From: Enterococcus dispar ATCC 51266
GTDB taxonomy: Bacteria; Bacillota; Bacilli; Lactobacillales; Enterococcaceae
Reading direction: 5' to 3'
Length of the DNA: 64,000 nucleotides
Assembly: GCF_000406945.1 (NCBI RefSeq)
Contig: NZ_KE136354.1
Coordinates: forward strand, 551,707 to 615,706
The notes beneath the pieces were generated by a model. The model was not told where the DNA came from and ran no database searches. It was given only the letters and a program-made list of their open reading frames with translations. Position numbers and translations under genes: made by a program. Position 1 is the first letter of the stretch; each line of letters begins with the position of its first letter. Positions 48,285 to 57,652 of the stretch are shown here, in pieces.

Positions 48285-49664
48285 ATGACAATTTCAAAGG
48301 TAAAAGCTCTTAGATCTGTTCTTTCAGAGAAAAGAACGACATTCTTATTTGGAGCAGGAGCTTCGGTACCATTTTTTTCAAGCTTAGGAAAAATTGAGGA
48401 ATATATGACTAGCAAAGATATAACTGAAGAAGGTAAAAGACTAGTTATGTTTATTTTTTATTATATAGCAATCAAAGATAATTCAATATTGGTTGAATAT
48501 ATAATAAAAGGTAAATCGGAAAACCACTTGGGTTCTGGGTCTTCTGTGATGAATCAATATTCAAGATTTATTTTTAATTGCGTGGAGTTCCTAAAACTAA
48601 GAAATAGTCGTGTTTCTCCAAGAAGAACTAATATCTTTACTACGAATTATGATTTGTTTCTTGAAATAGCTGTCGAAAAAAATATAGAATCGAATCCCAA
48701 AATTTTCTTTAATGACGGGACGAATGGTTATATGAAAAGATATCTTAGCACTGAAAATTTTAATAAGACAATGTTGTATGCTGGAGCCTTTGATAATTAT
48801 GCCAACGAATTACCAACAATTAATTTGGTGAAATGTCATGGATCTGTGAATTGGATGAATGAGCAAAACTTTATCGGGAGAGATAGAGTGCTTGTTGATA
48901 ACAGTCTTTTGGACACTATTAAAACTGCTAGAGAAGCAGAAGAAGTTTGGTCAGAACTTCAAAAAGATACAGCTTATGATACAACTTATCAATGGTTCTT
49001 TAACATGGATAAGTTGAAAGATGCCGTATTAGGTAAACGTATTGATGGATTTACTGAGAACCCTACTGAAGTGATTAATTATTTTGGTAACAAGTATTAT
49101 GATCAATTACAAGGTATAAGTGAAAAAATTAGTGAAATACAGATTGTCTTACCCACAAAAAGGAAATTTCAGTCTACCTTAATTGAAGAACAGTATTTTA
49201 ATATGCTTAGATTCCTGTCTTATGAGCTTGAGAAGGAACAATCAGTTTTAATAGCATTCGGCTTTTCATTTTTAGATGAGCATATAACAGACATTGTCCA
49301 AAGATCTTTAAATAATCCAAATTTATTAGTATTCATTTTCTGTTATAAAGACGGTACTAAAAGTGAAATAATAAATCAATTTAGCTTTGGAGCCAATGCG
49401 GTCCCATCCAATATTGTGTTTATAACACCTTCAGATTTTATTATGAAACAAACTGAAATCGAAGACGAGACTCGCCTACCGTTAGAAACAAATCAGATTA
49501 GATCAAATGATAGTACTATTGTCACTTATTCTGAGGAAGTATCAGTTTATGATAATAAAGATGCGGTTATAGATTTTGAAGCTTTTAACAGGATTATCGA
49601 AGGAAATCTTTCTGAAAAGTATATTGATAGTCAATATACGGAGGTAGTAGATGATGACGAATAA
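48285..49664 (+). CDS. SIR2-domain NADase of a SIR2-HerA defence pair
   Basis: A 459-residue SIR2-like protein. NAD-binding and catalytic features are visible: FLFGAGAS at about residues 20-27, TTNYD at 119-123, catalytic His in VKCHGSVNW at about 185, and GFSFLDEH near 326-333. In known SIR2-HerA systems the SIR2 subunit hydrolyses NAD+ on phage infection and the HerA ATPase assembles with it into a large complex. The ATG at 48285 is 8 bases after GGAGG. Its end overlaps the HerA gene by 14 bases, so the two are translationally coupled. Strongly AT-rich, with many ATA and AGA codons. Confidence 0.9.
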   Translation: MTISKVKALRSVLSEKRTTFLFGAGASVPFFSSLGKIEEYMTSKDITEEGKRLVMFIFYYIAIKDNSILVEYIIKGKSENHLGSGSSVMNQYSRFIFNCVEFLKLRNSRVSPRRTNIFTTNYDLFLEIAVEKNIESNPKIFFNDGTNGYMKRYLSTENFNKTMLYAGAFDNYANELPTINLVKCHGSVNWMNEQNFIGRDRVLVDNSLLDTIKTAREAEEVWSELQKDTAYDTTYQWFFNMDKLKDAVLGKRIDGFTENPTEVINYFGNKYYDQLQGISEKISEIQIVLPTKRKFQSTLIEEQYFNMLRFLSYELEKEQSVLIAFGFSFLDEHITDIVQRSLNNPNLLVFIFCYKDGTKSEIINQFSFGANAVPSNIVFITPSDFIMKQTEIEDETRLPLETNQIRSNDSTIVTYSEEVSVYDNKDAVIDFEAFNRIIEGNLSEKYIDSQYTEVVDDDE

Positions 49665-51483
49665 TTCTAATATAGAGGTTGCTTTAGTTGTTGAAGTGAA
49701 CGGAATCAGGTGTAAAGCTATCACTTTTGATGATATGAACCAAGCGACATATATTAATAATGGTGAAGTGATAAAAAACTTAAGTGTAAATAGTTTTGTA
49801 GTTATTCGTCAGAACTTTATTAAAATAATAGGCAGAGTCAATTCTGAATCAATTTGGGATACTCAAAATAACAAGCAGAACTATCAGTTGGATAACAGGT
49901 TCAGTAAGAATACCATCAAAAGAATTCTTGATATCCAAATTATTGGATATATTTCAGAAGGCTGTTTTACTACTGGTACAACATATATTCCAATGATTGG
50001 AAATATTTGTTCAATACCGACAACTGAGGAGACACAAACTATCTATGTAAATAGCTTTGATCATTTTAATGGAGATCAAACTATTAAAATCGGGAAAAGC
50101 TTAAATGAGCAAATTGAGGTTAACTTACCAATAAGTTCTTTTTTTGCGTCACATATTGGTATTTTTGGAAATACTGGTAGTGGTAAGTCAAATACACTTC
50201 ATAAATTGTACTTTGAGCTATTTAAACAACCGTTCCCATTGCTAAGAGAGAAAAGTAGATTTGTTGTCATAGACTTTAACGGTGAGTACGTGCATGATAA
50301 CTCATTTGGTGTACCTAAGAGCGAAAAAAATATATATGAATTATCTACTAGAACCGTTTCAAATAAAAGGTTACAGATTAAAAGGGATATCTTTTTTAGT
50401 TCTGAGATCTTGTCTATTCTTTTTTCCGCGACTCAACAAACTCAAAAACCTTTTTTGGAACGTGTTCTTAAAGGGATAAATAAGTTTGGTTTTGGTGAAG
50501 AGTCACTACAAAGATGGATAAGTTCTATACTCAGAGAGATATTTACGACTTTTCCCAATATGGATTTAAAGAATAGATTTGTAAGTATTCTGGATGAATT
50601 TTATGATTCTGGTGAAGCTTTGGAGCCAATCAAACAGGCACAGATATACAGCAGGGATGACCCTGCAAAATTTATTGTAAACAGTACTTTTTTTGATGGA
50701 AATTGGGAATGTAAACATATGCAGGCCGTTAATCTTAATCAGGTTGAAAATATGATTCTAACGGAAAAATTAAATATATTCAAAGAGTTTGAACTTAGAT
50801 GTAAATTACAATTAGTCAAAGACTTACTATATCGAAATGTCATATCGGATCATATAGACCCGCTTCTAAAACGAATTGATAGCCGTATTGAAGGTTTTCA
50901 GAAGTATATAGAGATAGTGGAACAGATCGACAATGTCAAATTTCTTGAGATAATTTCTTTACGTGATTTGAATCAAGAAGCTAAACAAATTGTAGCGATG
51001 TTAACTTCAAAAATGTTTTTTGATGAGCAGAAGACGAGTAAAGATAAGATTAGTTTCCATCTTATTATCGATGAAGCACATAATATTTTGTCTGATCAAT
51101 CAAGAAACGACAATACGTCATGGAAGGATTATAGACTTTCTACTTTTGAGGAAATCATTAAAGAAGGTCGGAAATTTGGTTTTTTCCTTACTTTATCAAG
51201 TCAAAGACCAGCAGATATTTCACCCACACTTCTCTCACAAGTTCATAATTTCTTTCTACACAAGCTAGTGAATGAGCGAGATCTTCAAATAATTGATAAT
51301 TCATTATCAACTCTAGATAGAGTTTCTAAATCAATGCTTCCAGGTTTATCACAAGGTATCTGTATTATCACTGGGACAGCTTTGTCCTTACCAATGATTG
51401 TGAACGTTGATTTTATAAATGATAAAACTTTGCGTCCACAAAGTGATACTGTGGATTTAGTGGAAGCTTGGGTGAATGAATAA
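49651..51483 (+). CDS. HerA-like ATPase of a SIR2-HerA defence pair
   Basis: A 610-residue HerA/FtsK-clade ATPase. An N-terminal HAS-barrel-like beta region (1 to about 150) is followed by Walker A GNTGSGKS at 173-180, a FVVIDFNGEY segment, Walker B HLIIDEAHN at 470-478 and SSQRPADIS at 516-524. The family forms hexameric rings; in SIR2-HerA the ring stimulates or carries the NADase and may act on DNA. ATG (49651) after GGAGG, inside the end of the SIR2 gene. A terminator follows 18 bases after the stop. Together with SIR2 it forms a complete two-gene cassette. Confidence 0.9.
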   Translation: MMTNNSNIEVALVVEVNGIRCKAITFDDMNQATYINNGEVIKNLSVNSFVVIRQNFIKIIGRVNSESIWDTQNNKQNYQLDNRFSKNTIKRILDIQIIGYISEGCFTTGTTYIPMIGNICSIPTTEETQTIYVNSFDHFNGDQTIKIGKSLNEQIEVNLPISSFFASHIGIFGNTGSGKSNTLHKLYFELFKQPFPLLREKSRFVVIDFNGEYVHDNSFGVPKSEKNIYELSTRTVSNKRLQIKRDIFFSSEILSILFSATQQTQKPFLERVLKGINKFGFGEESLQRWISSILREIFTTFPNMDLKNRFVSILDEFYDSGEALEPIKQAQIYSRDDPAKFIVNSTFFDGNWECKHMQAVNLNQVENMILTEKLNIFKEFELRCKLQLVKDLLYRNVISDHIDPLLKRIDSRIEGFQKYIEIVEQIDNVKFLEIISLRDLNQEAKQIVAMLTSKMFFDEQKTSKDKISFHLIIDEAHNILSDQSRNDNTSWKDYRLSTFEEIIKEGRKFGFFLTLSSQRPADISPTLLSQVHNFFLHKLVNERDLQIIDNSLSTLDRVSKSMLPGLSQGICIITGTALSLPMIVNVDFINDKTLRPQSDTVDLVEAWVNE

Positions 51484-51500
51484 CGTAAATTTTTACGATG

Positions 51501-51529
51501 AGACCTTCAAAAATTGAGGGTCTTTTTTT
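51501..51529 (+). terminator. Terminator after the HerA gene
   Basis: AGACCTTC pairs with GAGGGTCT (one G-T), then seven T. Confidence 0.9.
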
Positions 51530-51554
51530 ATGTTCAGAAAGAAAGGAAGGCTTT

Positions 51555-51674
51555 ATGAATAAATGTAAGATGGATAAATACGAGGACGGAAAAGATATCC
51601 CGAATACGGATTGCATCATTCAGTATGCCTATATTGGAAAAGTCTCTTTGGAGTTTTTGATATACGGTATCTGA
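51555..51674 (+). pseudogene. Remnant of a second copy of the XRE-repeat regulator (3' end)
   Basis: A 39-codon frame starting MNKCKMDKYEDGKDIPNTD with AAAGGAAGG in front. From 51570 it matches the last 35 codons of the regulator at 48046-48150 with about 87 percent identity, most changes being synonymous (for example Gly, Pro, Thr, Gln, Ile, Ser and Tyr codons). The similarity continues past the stop to about 51715. It is best read as the leftover end of a resident regulator gene after the SIR2-HerA cassette arrived. Translation as a peptide cannot be excluded. Confidence 0.8.
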
Positions 51675-51705
51675 CAATTTTTGAAAAGAATAGTTTTAAA
51701 CATTT

Positions 51706-51737
51706 GAGACATTCAGAGATGGAAGTCTCTTTTTTTA
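51706..51737 (+). terminator. Terminator after the regulator remnant
   Basis: GAGAC pairs with GTCTC, extended by three more pairs after a mismatch, then seven T. Probably the original terminator of the regulator gene. Confidence 0.75.
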
Positions 51738-51766
51738 TTACCCAAATGGGAAAGGAGATTAATTAT

Positions 51767-54700
51767 ATGAAAAAGTCGAGATTTCAAAATTGGCGATTAT
51801 TTGCCACTTTAGCTCTATTAGGTCAAACAATTGGCGGAGCGATTGGTCCTACGATTGCCTTCGCCGATGAAATTACTCATCCACAAACGGTAACCGTGGA
51901 ATTAGATTTAGCGCATCAGTATGCTGTCGAAGGAACCTTTAGTGACGGCCGTCCAATGTCAGAAGTCACTGTTCCACATTATGCGGTGTACAATGGCGTG
52001 AAACAAGATATTTTCTGTATTGAACCAGGGGTGCCTATTTACAATGAATTCACTCCAGGCTATGAGAAAAATCCATTGCTGGATATACCGGAGAAAGCCA
52101 AATTAGTTTCCGTTTTATGGAAAAAAGCCGGCACAGATGTAGATACTCATATTGTGGCACAGAAGATGATCTGGCAAGAAGTTAACGGCTACACCCTTCA
52201 CTCAATCAAACGTTCGGATGGTAGTGCCGTAAATATCCCAGCTATTGAAGCAAAAATTAACAAAGCAATCGCGAACTATCAGAAGAAACCAAGCTTCCAT
52301 AATAGCACGGCTAAAACAGTGTTAGGTCAATCAACTACTGTAAGGGATACGAATAATTTGAATTTGTCAGAATTCGATGAAGTTGTGGAAAATACTGCAA
52401 ACATTGATTATCGTGTCAATGGCAATCAGTTGGTCATCACCCCAAATGCCAATTCTAAAGAAAATGGTGTGCTGACGCTTAAGAAATCTGCTGGAACTGG
52501 AACACCGGTCGCCTATAAGATGGCTGGGCAACAAACCTTGATGGCCGGGGCGATTGATATACCGAACACTTACACGGTCAAAATTGATGTGGAAACTGAG
52601 GGTTCTTTAAAGATTAAAAAAATTGATAAAGAATCAGGTGCTATTGTACCAGGAACGGTTTTCCATTTAGACTTTGGAAAAACTTTACCTGCAAAAGATG
52701 TAACTACTGATAAAGAAGGGATTGCGACATTGGATGGGATTCCTCATGGTACAAAGGTAACCATTACTGAAAAATCAGTGCCGGCGCCTTATACGATTGA
52801 TACCACACCTATGACTGCTACGATTAATGCGGGCGAGACCATTTCCGTGACTTCAAAAAATACGCGAGAAAAAGGTCAAATCATTCTGGATAAAACCGGG
52901 AGTGAAACAGGAAGTGATCTTTGGAACGACAATTACTCTTTAGCTGGAAACACGTTTGCTATTCGCAAGGACAATCCCACTGGTGAAATTGTTCAAGAAA
53001 TGACCACGGATGAAAAAGGTCATGCGGAAACACCAAAAGAGATTGCCAATGCATTGGAATTGGGAATTTACTACGTGACAGAAACCAAAGCTAGTAATGG
53101 ATTTGTAAATACCTTTAAACCCGTAAAAGTCGAATTGAAGTATGCCAATCAAACGATAGCCCTTGTGACCAGTAATGTAAAAGGGCAAAACCAAGAAATT
53201 ACTGGAGAAACCACTTTGACGAAAGAAGACAAAGACACTGGAGATAAAACACAAGGAAAGGCAGTCTTTGAGGGTGCTGAATACACCTTGTTTACTGCTA
53301 AGGATGGAAAAGCGGTTAAATGGAGTGAGGACTTTAAACCAGAATTAGTTAAGGGAACGAAAGCTTCTGATGAAACGGTGACTTTGACTTTAGATGAAAA
53401 GAATCAAGCTGCCGTTAAACACTTAGCCATCAACGAGTATTACTGGCAAGAAACCAAAGCACCTGAAGGATATACCTTGGATGAAACGAAGTATCCTGTA
53501 TCCATCAAAAAGGTGGATGATAGCGAAAAAAATGCCGTGATTACCCGAGATGTTACGGCAAAAGAACAAGTGATTCGCTTTGGCTTTGATTTCTTTAAAT
53601 TTGCCGGATCAGCTGCTGGCACTGCCGAAACTGGCTTCAATGATCTAACCTTTAAAGTGTCACCATTAGAAGGGACCAATGAGATTACAGGCGCTGAAGA
53701 TGAAGTGACCACAGCTTATAACGAGCAACTAGGTTTTGATGGCTATGGCAAGTTTGAAAATCTTCCTTATGGGGATTATTTACTTGAAGAAGTAGAAGCG
53801 CCAGAAGGATTTCAAGAGATTACACCATTAGAAATTCATTCTACTTTTAAAGAAAATAAAGAGGATTACGCCAAGAGTGAGTATGTCTTTACCATTACCG
53901 AACAAGGTCAAAAACAGCCAATTAAAACGGTGACCGTTCCTTACGAGAAACTGACGAACAAAGCATTTTCTGTTAGTTTGAACCGTTTAATGCTCTATGA
54001 TTTACCCGAGGAAGAAGATAGCTTGACTTCCCTTGCGACTTGGAAGGATGGAAACAAAGAATTGAGTTCTCTAGATTCTACCGAACTAGTCGATAAATTG
54101 AGTTACAATCTACATGAAATCAAAGAAGACTGGTATGTGGTAGCGCAAGCCATTGATGTGGAAGCCACAAAAGCTGCCCAAGAAAAAGATGAAAAAGCCA
54201 AACCAGTGGTAATTGCCGAAACAACGGCTACCTTGGCGAATAAAGAGAAAACAGGAACTTGGAAAATTCTACATAAATTAACCGCTGAACAAGTTTTAGA
54301 TAAAACTATTGTCTTATTCAACTATGTCTATAAAAACAAGGAAGCCTTTGAAGCAGGTGACGAGCCAGTAGCGAAGGATGCTAGTTTGAATAATCAAGCT
54401 CAAACTGTCAATTGCACAGTGGAACGTCATGTTTTCATCCAAACAAAAGCGCACTTAGAAGACGGTTCTCAGACCTTTACTCATTGTGACGTGGTGGCTA
54501 TGTTTGATGATGTATCCATTACCCATGATGTACTGGATGGCTCAAAAGAAGCATTTGAAACAATTCTGTATGCACTACTACCAGATGGTACGAACAAAGA
54601 AATTTGGAAATCTGGCAAAATTGATTACGAAGTGAATGATAAAGAATTTACCAAAACCGTGCTTGCAGAAAAAGTGGACACAAGTAAATATCCAGAAGGC

Positions 54701-54994
54701 ACAAGTTTTACCTTCAAAGAAATTAACTATGATAAAGATGGGAATATCAATGGGAAACACAATGAGGATCTAAAAGAAAAATCTCAAACCTTAACACCAA
54801 AAGAAGTGCCAACCAAACCAAGTACGCCAGAACAACCGGAAATGCTAACTGTTCCAAGCGACTCTCAAGAATCTAGTCCTACAGTGAAGACATTTCCTCA
54901 AACTGGGGAGAAAAATTCCAATGTGTTACTGTTCATTGGTTTTACTTTAATCTTTGCGACGGCTGGCTATTATTTCTGGAATCGCCGAAACTAA
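51767..54994 (+). CDS. Large sortase-anchored adhesin with thioester, Cna-B and VaFE domains
   Basis: A 1075-residue surface protein. Signal peptide to about residue 33 (ending FADE); an N-terminal TQXA/thioester domain with Cys in IFCIEPGVP and a Gln candidate in KMIWQEV, which can bind host surfaces covalently; at least four SpaA/Cna-B type domains with alternating Lys (LKIKKIDKES, TLTKEDKDTGD) and Glu (YVTETKA, YWQETKAPEGY, LLEEVEAPEGF) positions; a VaFE-type domain near the end (VERHVFIQTKAHLEDGSQ); and an FPQTG sorting signal with helix and basic tail. The ATG at 51767 follows AAAGGAG. On the element it may aid cell contact during conjugation; that is inference. Confidence 0.88.
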   Translation: MKKSRFQNWRLFATLALLGQTIGGAIGPTIAFADEITHPQTVTVELDLAHQYAVEGTFSDGRPMSEVTVPHYAVYNGVKQDIFCIEPGVPIYNEFTPGYEKNPLLDIPEKAKLVSVLWKKAGTDVDTHIVAQKMIWQEVNGYTLHSIKRSDGSAVNIPAIEAKINKAIANYQKKPSFHNSTAKTVLGQSTTVRDTNNLNLSEFDEVVENTANIDYRVNGNQLVITPNANSKENGVLTLKKSAGTGTPVAYKMAGQQTLMAGAIDIPNTYTVKIDVETEGSLKIKKIDKESGAIVPGTVFHLDFGKTLPAKDVTTDKEGIATLDGIPHGTKVTITEKSVPAPYTIDTTPMTATINAGETISVTSKNTREKGQIILDKTGSETGSDLWNDNYSLAGNTFAIRKDNPTGEIVQEMTTDEKGHAETPKEIANALELGIYYVTETKASNGFVNTFKPVKVELKYANQTIALVTSNVKGQNQEITGETTLTKEDKDTGDKTQGKAVFEGAEYTLFTAKDGKAVKWSEDFKPELVKGTKASDETVTLTLDEKNQAAVKHLAINEYYWQETKAPEGYTLDETKYPVSIKKVDDSEKNAVITRDVTAKEQVIRFGFDFFKFAGSAAGTAETGFNDLTFKVSPLEGTNEITGAEDEVTTAYNEQLGFDGYGKFENLPYGDYLLEEVEAPEGFQEITPLEIHSTFKENKEDYAKSEYVFTITEQGQKQPIKTVTVPYEKLTNKAFSVSLNRLMLYDLPEEEDSLTSLATWKDGNKELSSLDSTELVDKLSYNLHEIKEDWYVVAQAIDVEATKAAQEKDEKAKPVVIAETTATLANKEKTGTWKILHKLTAEQVLDKTIVLFNYVYKNKEAFEAGDEPVAKDASLNNQAQTVNCTVERHVFIQTKAHLEDGSQTFTHCDVVAMFDDVSITHDVLDGSKEAFETILYALLPDGTNKEIWKSGKIDYEVNDKEFTKTVLAEKVDTSKYPEGTSFTFKEINYDKDGNINGKHNEDLKEKSQTLTPKEVPTKPSTPEQPEMLTVPSDSQESSPTVKTFPQTGEKNSNVLLFIGFTLIFATAGYYFWNRRN

Positions 54995-55033
54995 GGTGAT
55001 GTGATAAAACCAGTAAATTATAAGAAACAACGT

Positions 55034-55073
55034 GCGCGACCGCCTCCTAAAAAAAGTGGTCGCGCTATTTTTG
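55034..55073 (+). terminator. Terminator after the adhesin gene
   Basis: GCGCGACC pairs exactly with GGTCGCGC, then TATTTTT. Confidence 0.85.
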
Positions 55074-55107
55074 TATCCAAAACTAATAATGAAAAGAGGA
55101 AAAAAAG

Positions 55108-55422
55108 ATGGAATTGAAATTTGTTGTGCCAAATATGGTTGAAACCTTTGGCAAGTTGAGTTACGCCGGTGAAGGTGAAATTTTAACAGAAGGATATGGG
55201 CGGAATACTACAGTAATTGGTCGTAGTTATCATTTGTATTCCAGTAAGCAACGAGCCGATGATATTGAAGTGGTGGTAGGTGCGGAAGCCGGAGAAAAGG
55301 ATTTTGATCAAGATCAACCACTAAAAGCTGTAAATCCCCACTTGGTTGCCAAAGGGTATGAGATTGAGAATCGTGGGTTTACCGATTACGTGTTGTATGT
55401 CGATGATTTAGTGAAAGCATAG
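55108..55422 (+). CDS. DUF961 protein, Tn916 Orf23-like
   Basis: A 104-residue DUF961 (YdcP) family protein, the first of the paired small genes that open the Tn916 conjugation operon. It starts MELKFVVPNMVETFGKL, and the next gene shares the TFGKLRFSALRRE-type pattern, so the two are paralogues. DUF961 proteins of Tn916 and ICEBs1 are thought to help DNA processing for transfer; no catalytic motif is seen. AAGAGGAAAAAAAG precedes the ATG. The next gene starts 12 bases after it. Confidence 0.88.
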   Translation: MELKFVVPNMVETFGKLSYAGEGEILTEGYGRNTTVIGRSYHLYSSKQRADDIEVVVGAEAGEKDFDQDQPLKAVNPHLVAKGYEIENRGFTDYVLYVDDLVKA

Positions 55423-55434
55423 GAGGAAAAGAAG

Positions 55435-55809
55435 ATGAGATTAACAGAAGGCATTGTTGTAGATTCAGGATTAACCTTTGGCAAGTTGCGTTTTTCCGCA
55501 TTACGTCGGGAAGTACGCAAGCAAAATGAGGACGGAACGGTTAGTAACGAGGTAAAAGAACGGACCTATAATTTGAAATCCTCCGCTCAAGGTCGAATGA
55601 TCCAAGTTAGTATCCCAGCAAATGTGCCCTTACGCGAGTTTGCCTATGATGCAGAGGTAGAGTTGGTCAATCCAATCGTGGATACCGTTGCCAATTATGT
55701 TTTCCGAGAAGGAACTACTGTCAATTGGTTCATTAAGGCAGATGATTTAGTCTTAAAGCGACAACCGAATCAAGGAAACCCTACGAACCAAAATGAAGGA
55801 AAGAAATAG
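55435..55809 (+). CDS. DUF961 protein, Tn916 Orf22-like
   Basis: A 124-residue DUF961 family protein, second of the pair. It shares LTFGKLRFSALRREVRKQ with the family and ends in a polar tail (KRQPNQGNPTNQNEGKK). Strong ribosome binding site AGGAGGAAAAGAAG. It is cotranscribed with the Orf23-like gene upstream and the small acidic gene downstream. Confidence 0.88.
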   Translation: MRLTEGIVVDSGLTFGKLRFSALRREVRKQNEDGTVSNEVKERTYNLKSSAQGRMIQVSIPANVPLREFAYDAEVELVNPIVDTVANYVFREGTTVNWFIKADDLVLKRQPNQGNPTNQNEGKK

Positions 55810-55818
55810 GTGAAGAAT

Positions 55819-56154
55819 ATGGAAATTAATGTGGAACATATTTTAGATTGTCTCGATCAATATGGCAAAGGAGAACTAACCAAAGAGCAAGTCAACGAGG
55901 ATTTGACGATAGACGAAAAAGTATTTCTTATTATGAATCAGGATTTTTTTGAAACCAATGAGGAAGATTTTGACTTACTCAAATGGTTGGATGAGGAAGA
56001 GTCCTTCTTTATGGTTGTCGAAGTAAATGAAAATTTATGTCGCCAGGCAGAATCTGTCTTGGAAGAAATCGGTGTAGAGATGCCGGATGCCATTGAAGGT
56101 TTTTTAACACAATTGGTTGAAACGAAACAACTTCCCGTGTCAGTAAATGACTAG
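55819..56154 (+). CDS. Acidic hypothetical protein in the conjugation operon
   Basis: A 111-residue, strongly acidic, helical protein starting MEINVEHILDCLDQYGKGEL. I do not recognise the family. No membrane segment or known motif. The ATG at 55819 is preferred over an in-frame GTG at 55810 because AGGTGAAG then serves as ribosome binding site. It stands between the Orf22-like and Orf21-like genes, where Tn916 itself has no such gene as far as I recall, so it may be an addition; acidic charge suggests a DNA mimic, which is speculation. Confidence 0.65.
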   Translation: MEINVEHILDCLDQYGKGELTKEQVNEDLTIDEKVFLIMNQDFFETNEEDFDLLKWLDEEESFFMVVEVNENLCRQAESVLEEIGVEMPDAIEGFLTQLVETKQLPVSVND

Positions 56155-56166
56155 CATAACTTTTTG

Positions 56167-56200
56167 AAATTGCCCAATAAAATTCTATTGGGCAATTTTC
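56167..56200 (+). terminator. Hairpin before the orf21-like gene
   Basis: AAATTGCCCAATA pairs with TATTGGGCAATTT and is followed by T. It may act as an attenuator inside the operon. Confidence 0.75.
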
Positions 56201-56223
56201 CATTGGAGGTGGAAACCATCAAA

Positions 56224-57567
56224 ATGTACAAAGGGCATCGCATACGCGCAGGAGATCGGCACTTGGTTTATCACTTTGTTCTTGGATGGCTAATCGCTTT
56301 ATTCATCGGTTGGATGAGCGTCTTTTATTTTCATGAGTTTAGACAATTTGAGATTTCTAAGCTATCACTTTCCACTATTGAAATTGTTTTGTCCATGAAA
56401 GATTTAATCTGCTTACTAGGAAGTCTCGCTCTTTCAGGAAGCATGATGTTGCTTTATATTCACTTTTTTCAGGACCATTGGCGAAGTTTATGGCATCGAC
56501 AAAAGTTGGCTCGGATGATTCTAGAAAACCATTGGTATGAAGTGAAACAAACTCAAAGTGAAGGTTTTTTCAAAGATTTGAATAGTAGTCGAACCAAAGA
56601 GAGTATTAGTTACTTTCCCAAAATCTATTATCGAATGAAGGATGGATTACTTTCTATTCGCGTTCAAATTTCACTGGGAAAATATCAAGATCAGCTCTTG
56701 AAGTTGGAAAAGAAGTTAGAAAGTGGGCTGTATTGTGAGCTAGTAGAAAAGGAACTCAAAGACTCCTATGTGGAATACACCTTGTTATACGATATGATTG
56801 CCAATCGAATTGGAATTGAAGAAGTAGTGGCAGAAAACGGGACTTTGCGATTGATGAAAAATCAAGTATGGGCATATGACTCCTTGCCCCATATGTTAAT
56901 TGCTGGCGGTACAGGTGGAGGGAAGACCTATTTCTTACTCACCATTATCGAAGCACTATTGAAGTCAGATGCAGAATTGTTTATCCTCGATCCCAAAAAT
57001 GCCGACCTAGCCGATTTAGGTACAGTAATGCCTCACGTATACTCCCAAAAAGAGGAAATCTCTACTTGTGTGGAAGATTTCTATGAACGCATGATGGCTC
57101 GTAGTAAGGAAATGAAAGAAATGCCCGACTACAAAACAGGAGAGAATTATGCCTATCTTGGACTTCCGCCAACCTTTTTAATCTTTGATGAATACGTGGC
57201 TTATATGGAAATGTTAACGACTAAGGAGAGTGCGGTGATTTTGAATAAGCTCAAACAAATCGTGATGTTAGGTCGTCAATCTGGTTTCTATCTGATTTTG
57301 GCTTGTCAAAGACCAGATGCGAAATATTTAGGAGATGGGATTCGCGATCAATTCAACTTTCGCGTAGCTTTAGGACGTATGAGTGAACTCGGGTATTCCA
57401 TGATGTATGGCGAGGTCGATAAAAATTTCTTTATGAAACACATCAAAGGTCGAGGTTATGTGGATACAGGAGGAAGTGTAATTAGTGAGTTTTATACGCC
57501 ACTTGTACCAAAAGGGCATGATTTCTTGGAATCCATCAAACAAGTAGCGCAATCACAAGAAAAATGA
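56224..57567 (+). CDS. FtsK/SpoIIIE-type coupling ATPase, Tn916 Orf21-like
   Basis: The 447-residue ATPase that should couple relaxed DNA to the conjugation channel, as TcpA/ConQ/Orf21. Two N-terminal membrane segments (about 17-37 and 60-82) are followed by a cytoplasmic ATPase domain with Walker A GGTGGGKT at 228-235, ILDPKNADLADLG, Walker B FLIFDEYVAYME and a late ACQRPDAKYLGDGIRDQF segment closely like Tn916 Orf21. The ATG at 56224 is 11 bases from GGAGGTGG; the frame extends upstream through the hairpin but family comparison supports this start. Confidence 0.93.
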   Translation: MYKGHRIRAGDRHLVYHFVLGWLIALFIGWMSVFYFHEFRQFEISKLSLSTIEIVLSMKDLICLLGSLALSGSMMLLYIHFFQDHWRSLWHRQKLARMILENHWYEVKQTQSEGFFKDLNSSRTKESISYFPKIYYRMKDGLLSIRVQISLGKYQDQLLKLEKKLESGLYCELVEKELKDSYVEYTLLYDMIANRIGIEEVVAENGTLRLMKNQVWAYDSLPHMLIAGGTGGGKTYFLLTIIEALLKSDAELFILDPKNADLADLGTVMPHVYSQKEEISTCVEDFYERMMARSKEMKEMPDYKTGENYAYLGLPPTFLIFDEYVAYMEMLTTKESAVILNKLKQIVMLGRQSGFYLILACQRPDAKYLGDGIRDQFNFRVALGRMSELGYSMMYGEVDKNFFMKHIKGRGYVDTGGSVISEFYTPLVPKGHDFLESIKQVAQSQEK

Positions 57568-57652
57568 TAGCTACAGAGAAATTTAGTCTTCTAAGGTATC
57601 AGGCTAAAAGTATGATAAACTAGAGATGAAAGCGTCAGGAGGTGCAATAAAA

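Noticed and set aside
55000-55116. A 38-codon GTG frame between the adhesin and the DUF961 gene
   Set aside because: It runs through a strong terminator hairpin and has no good ribosome binding site; likely chance.
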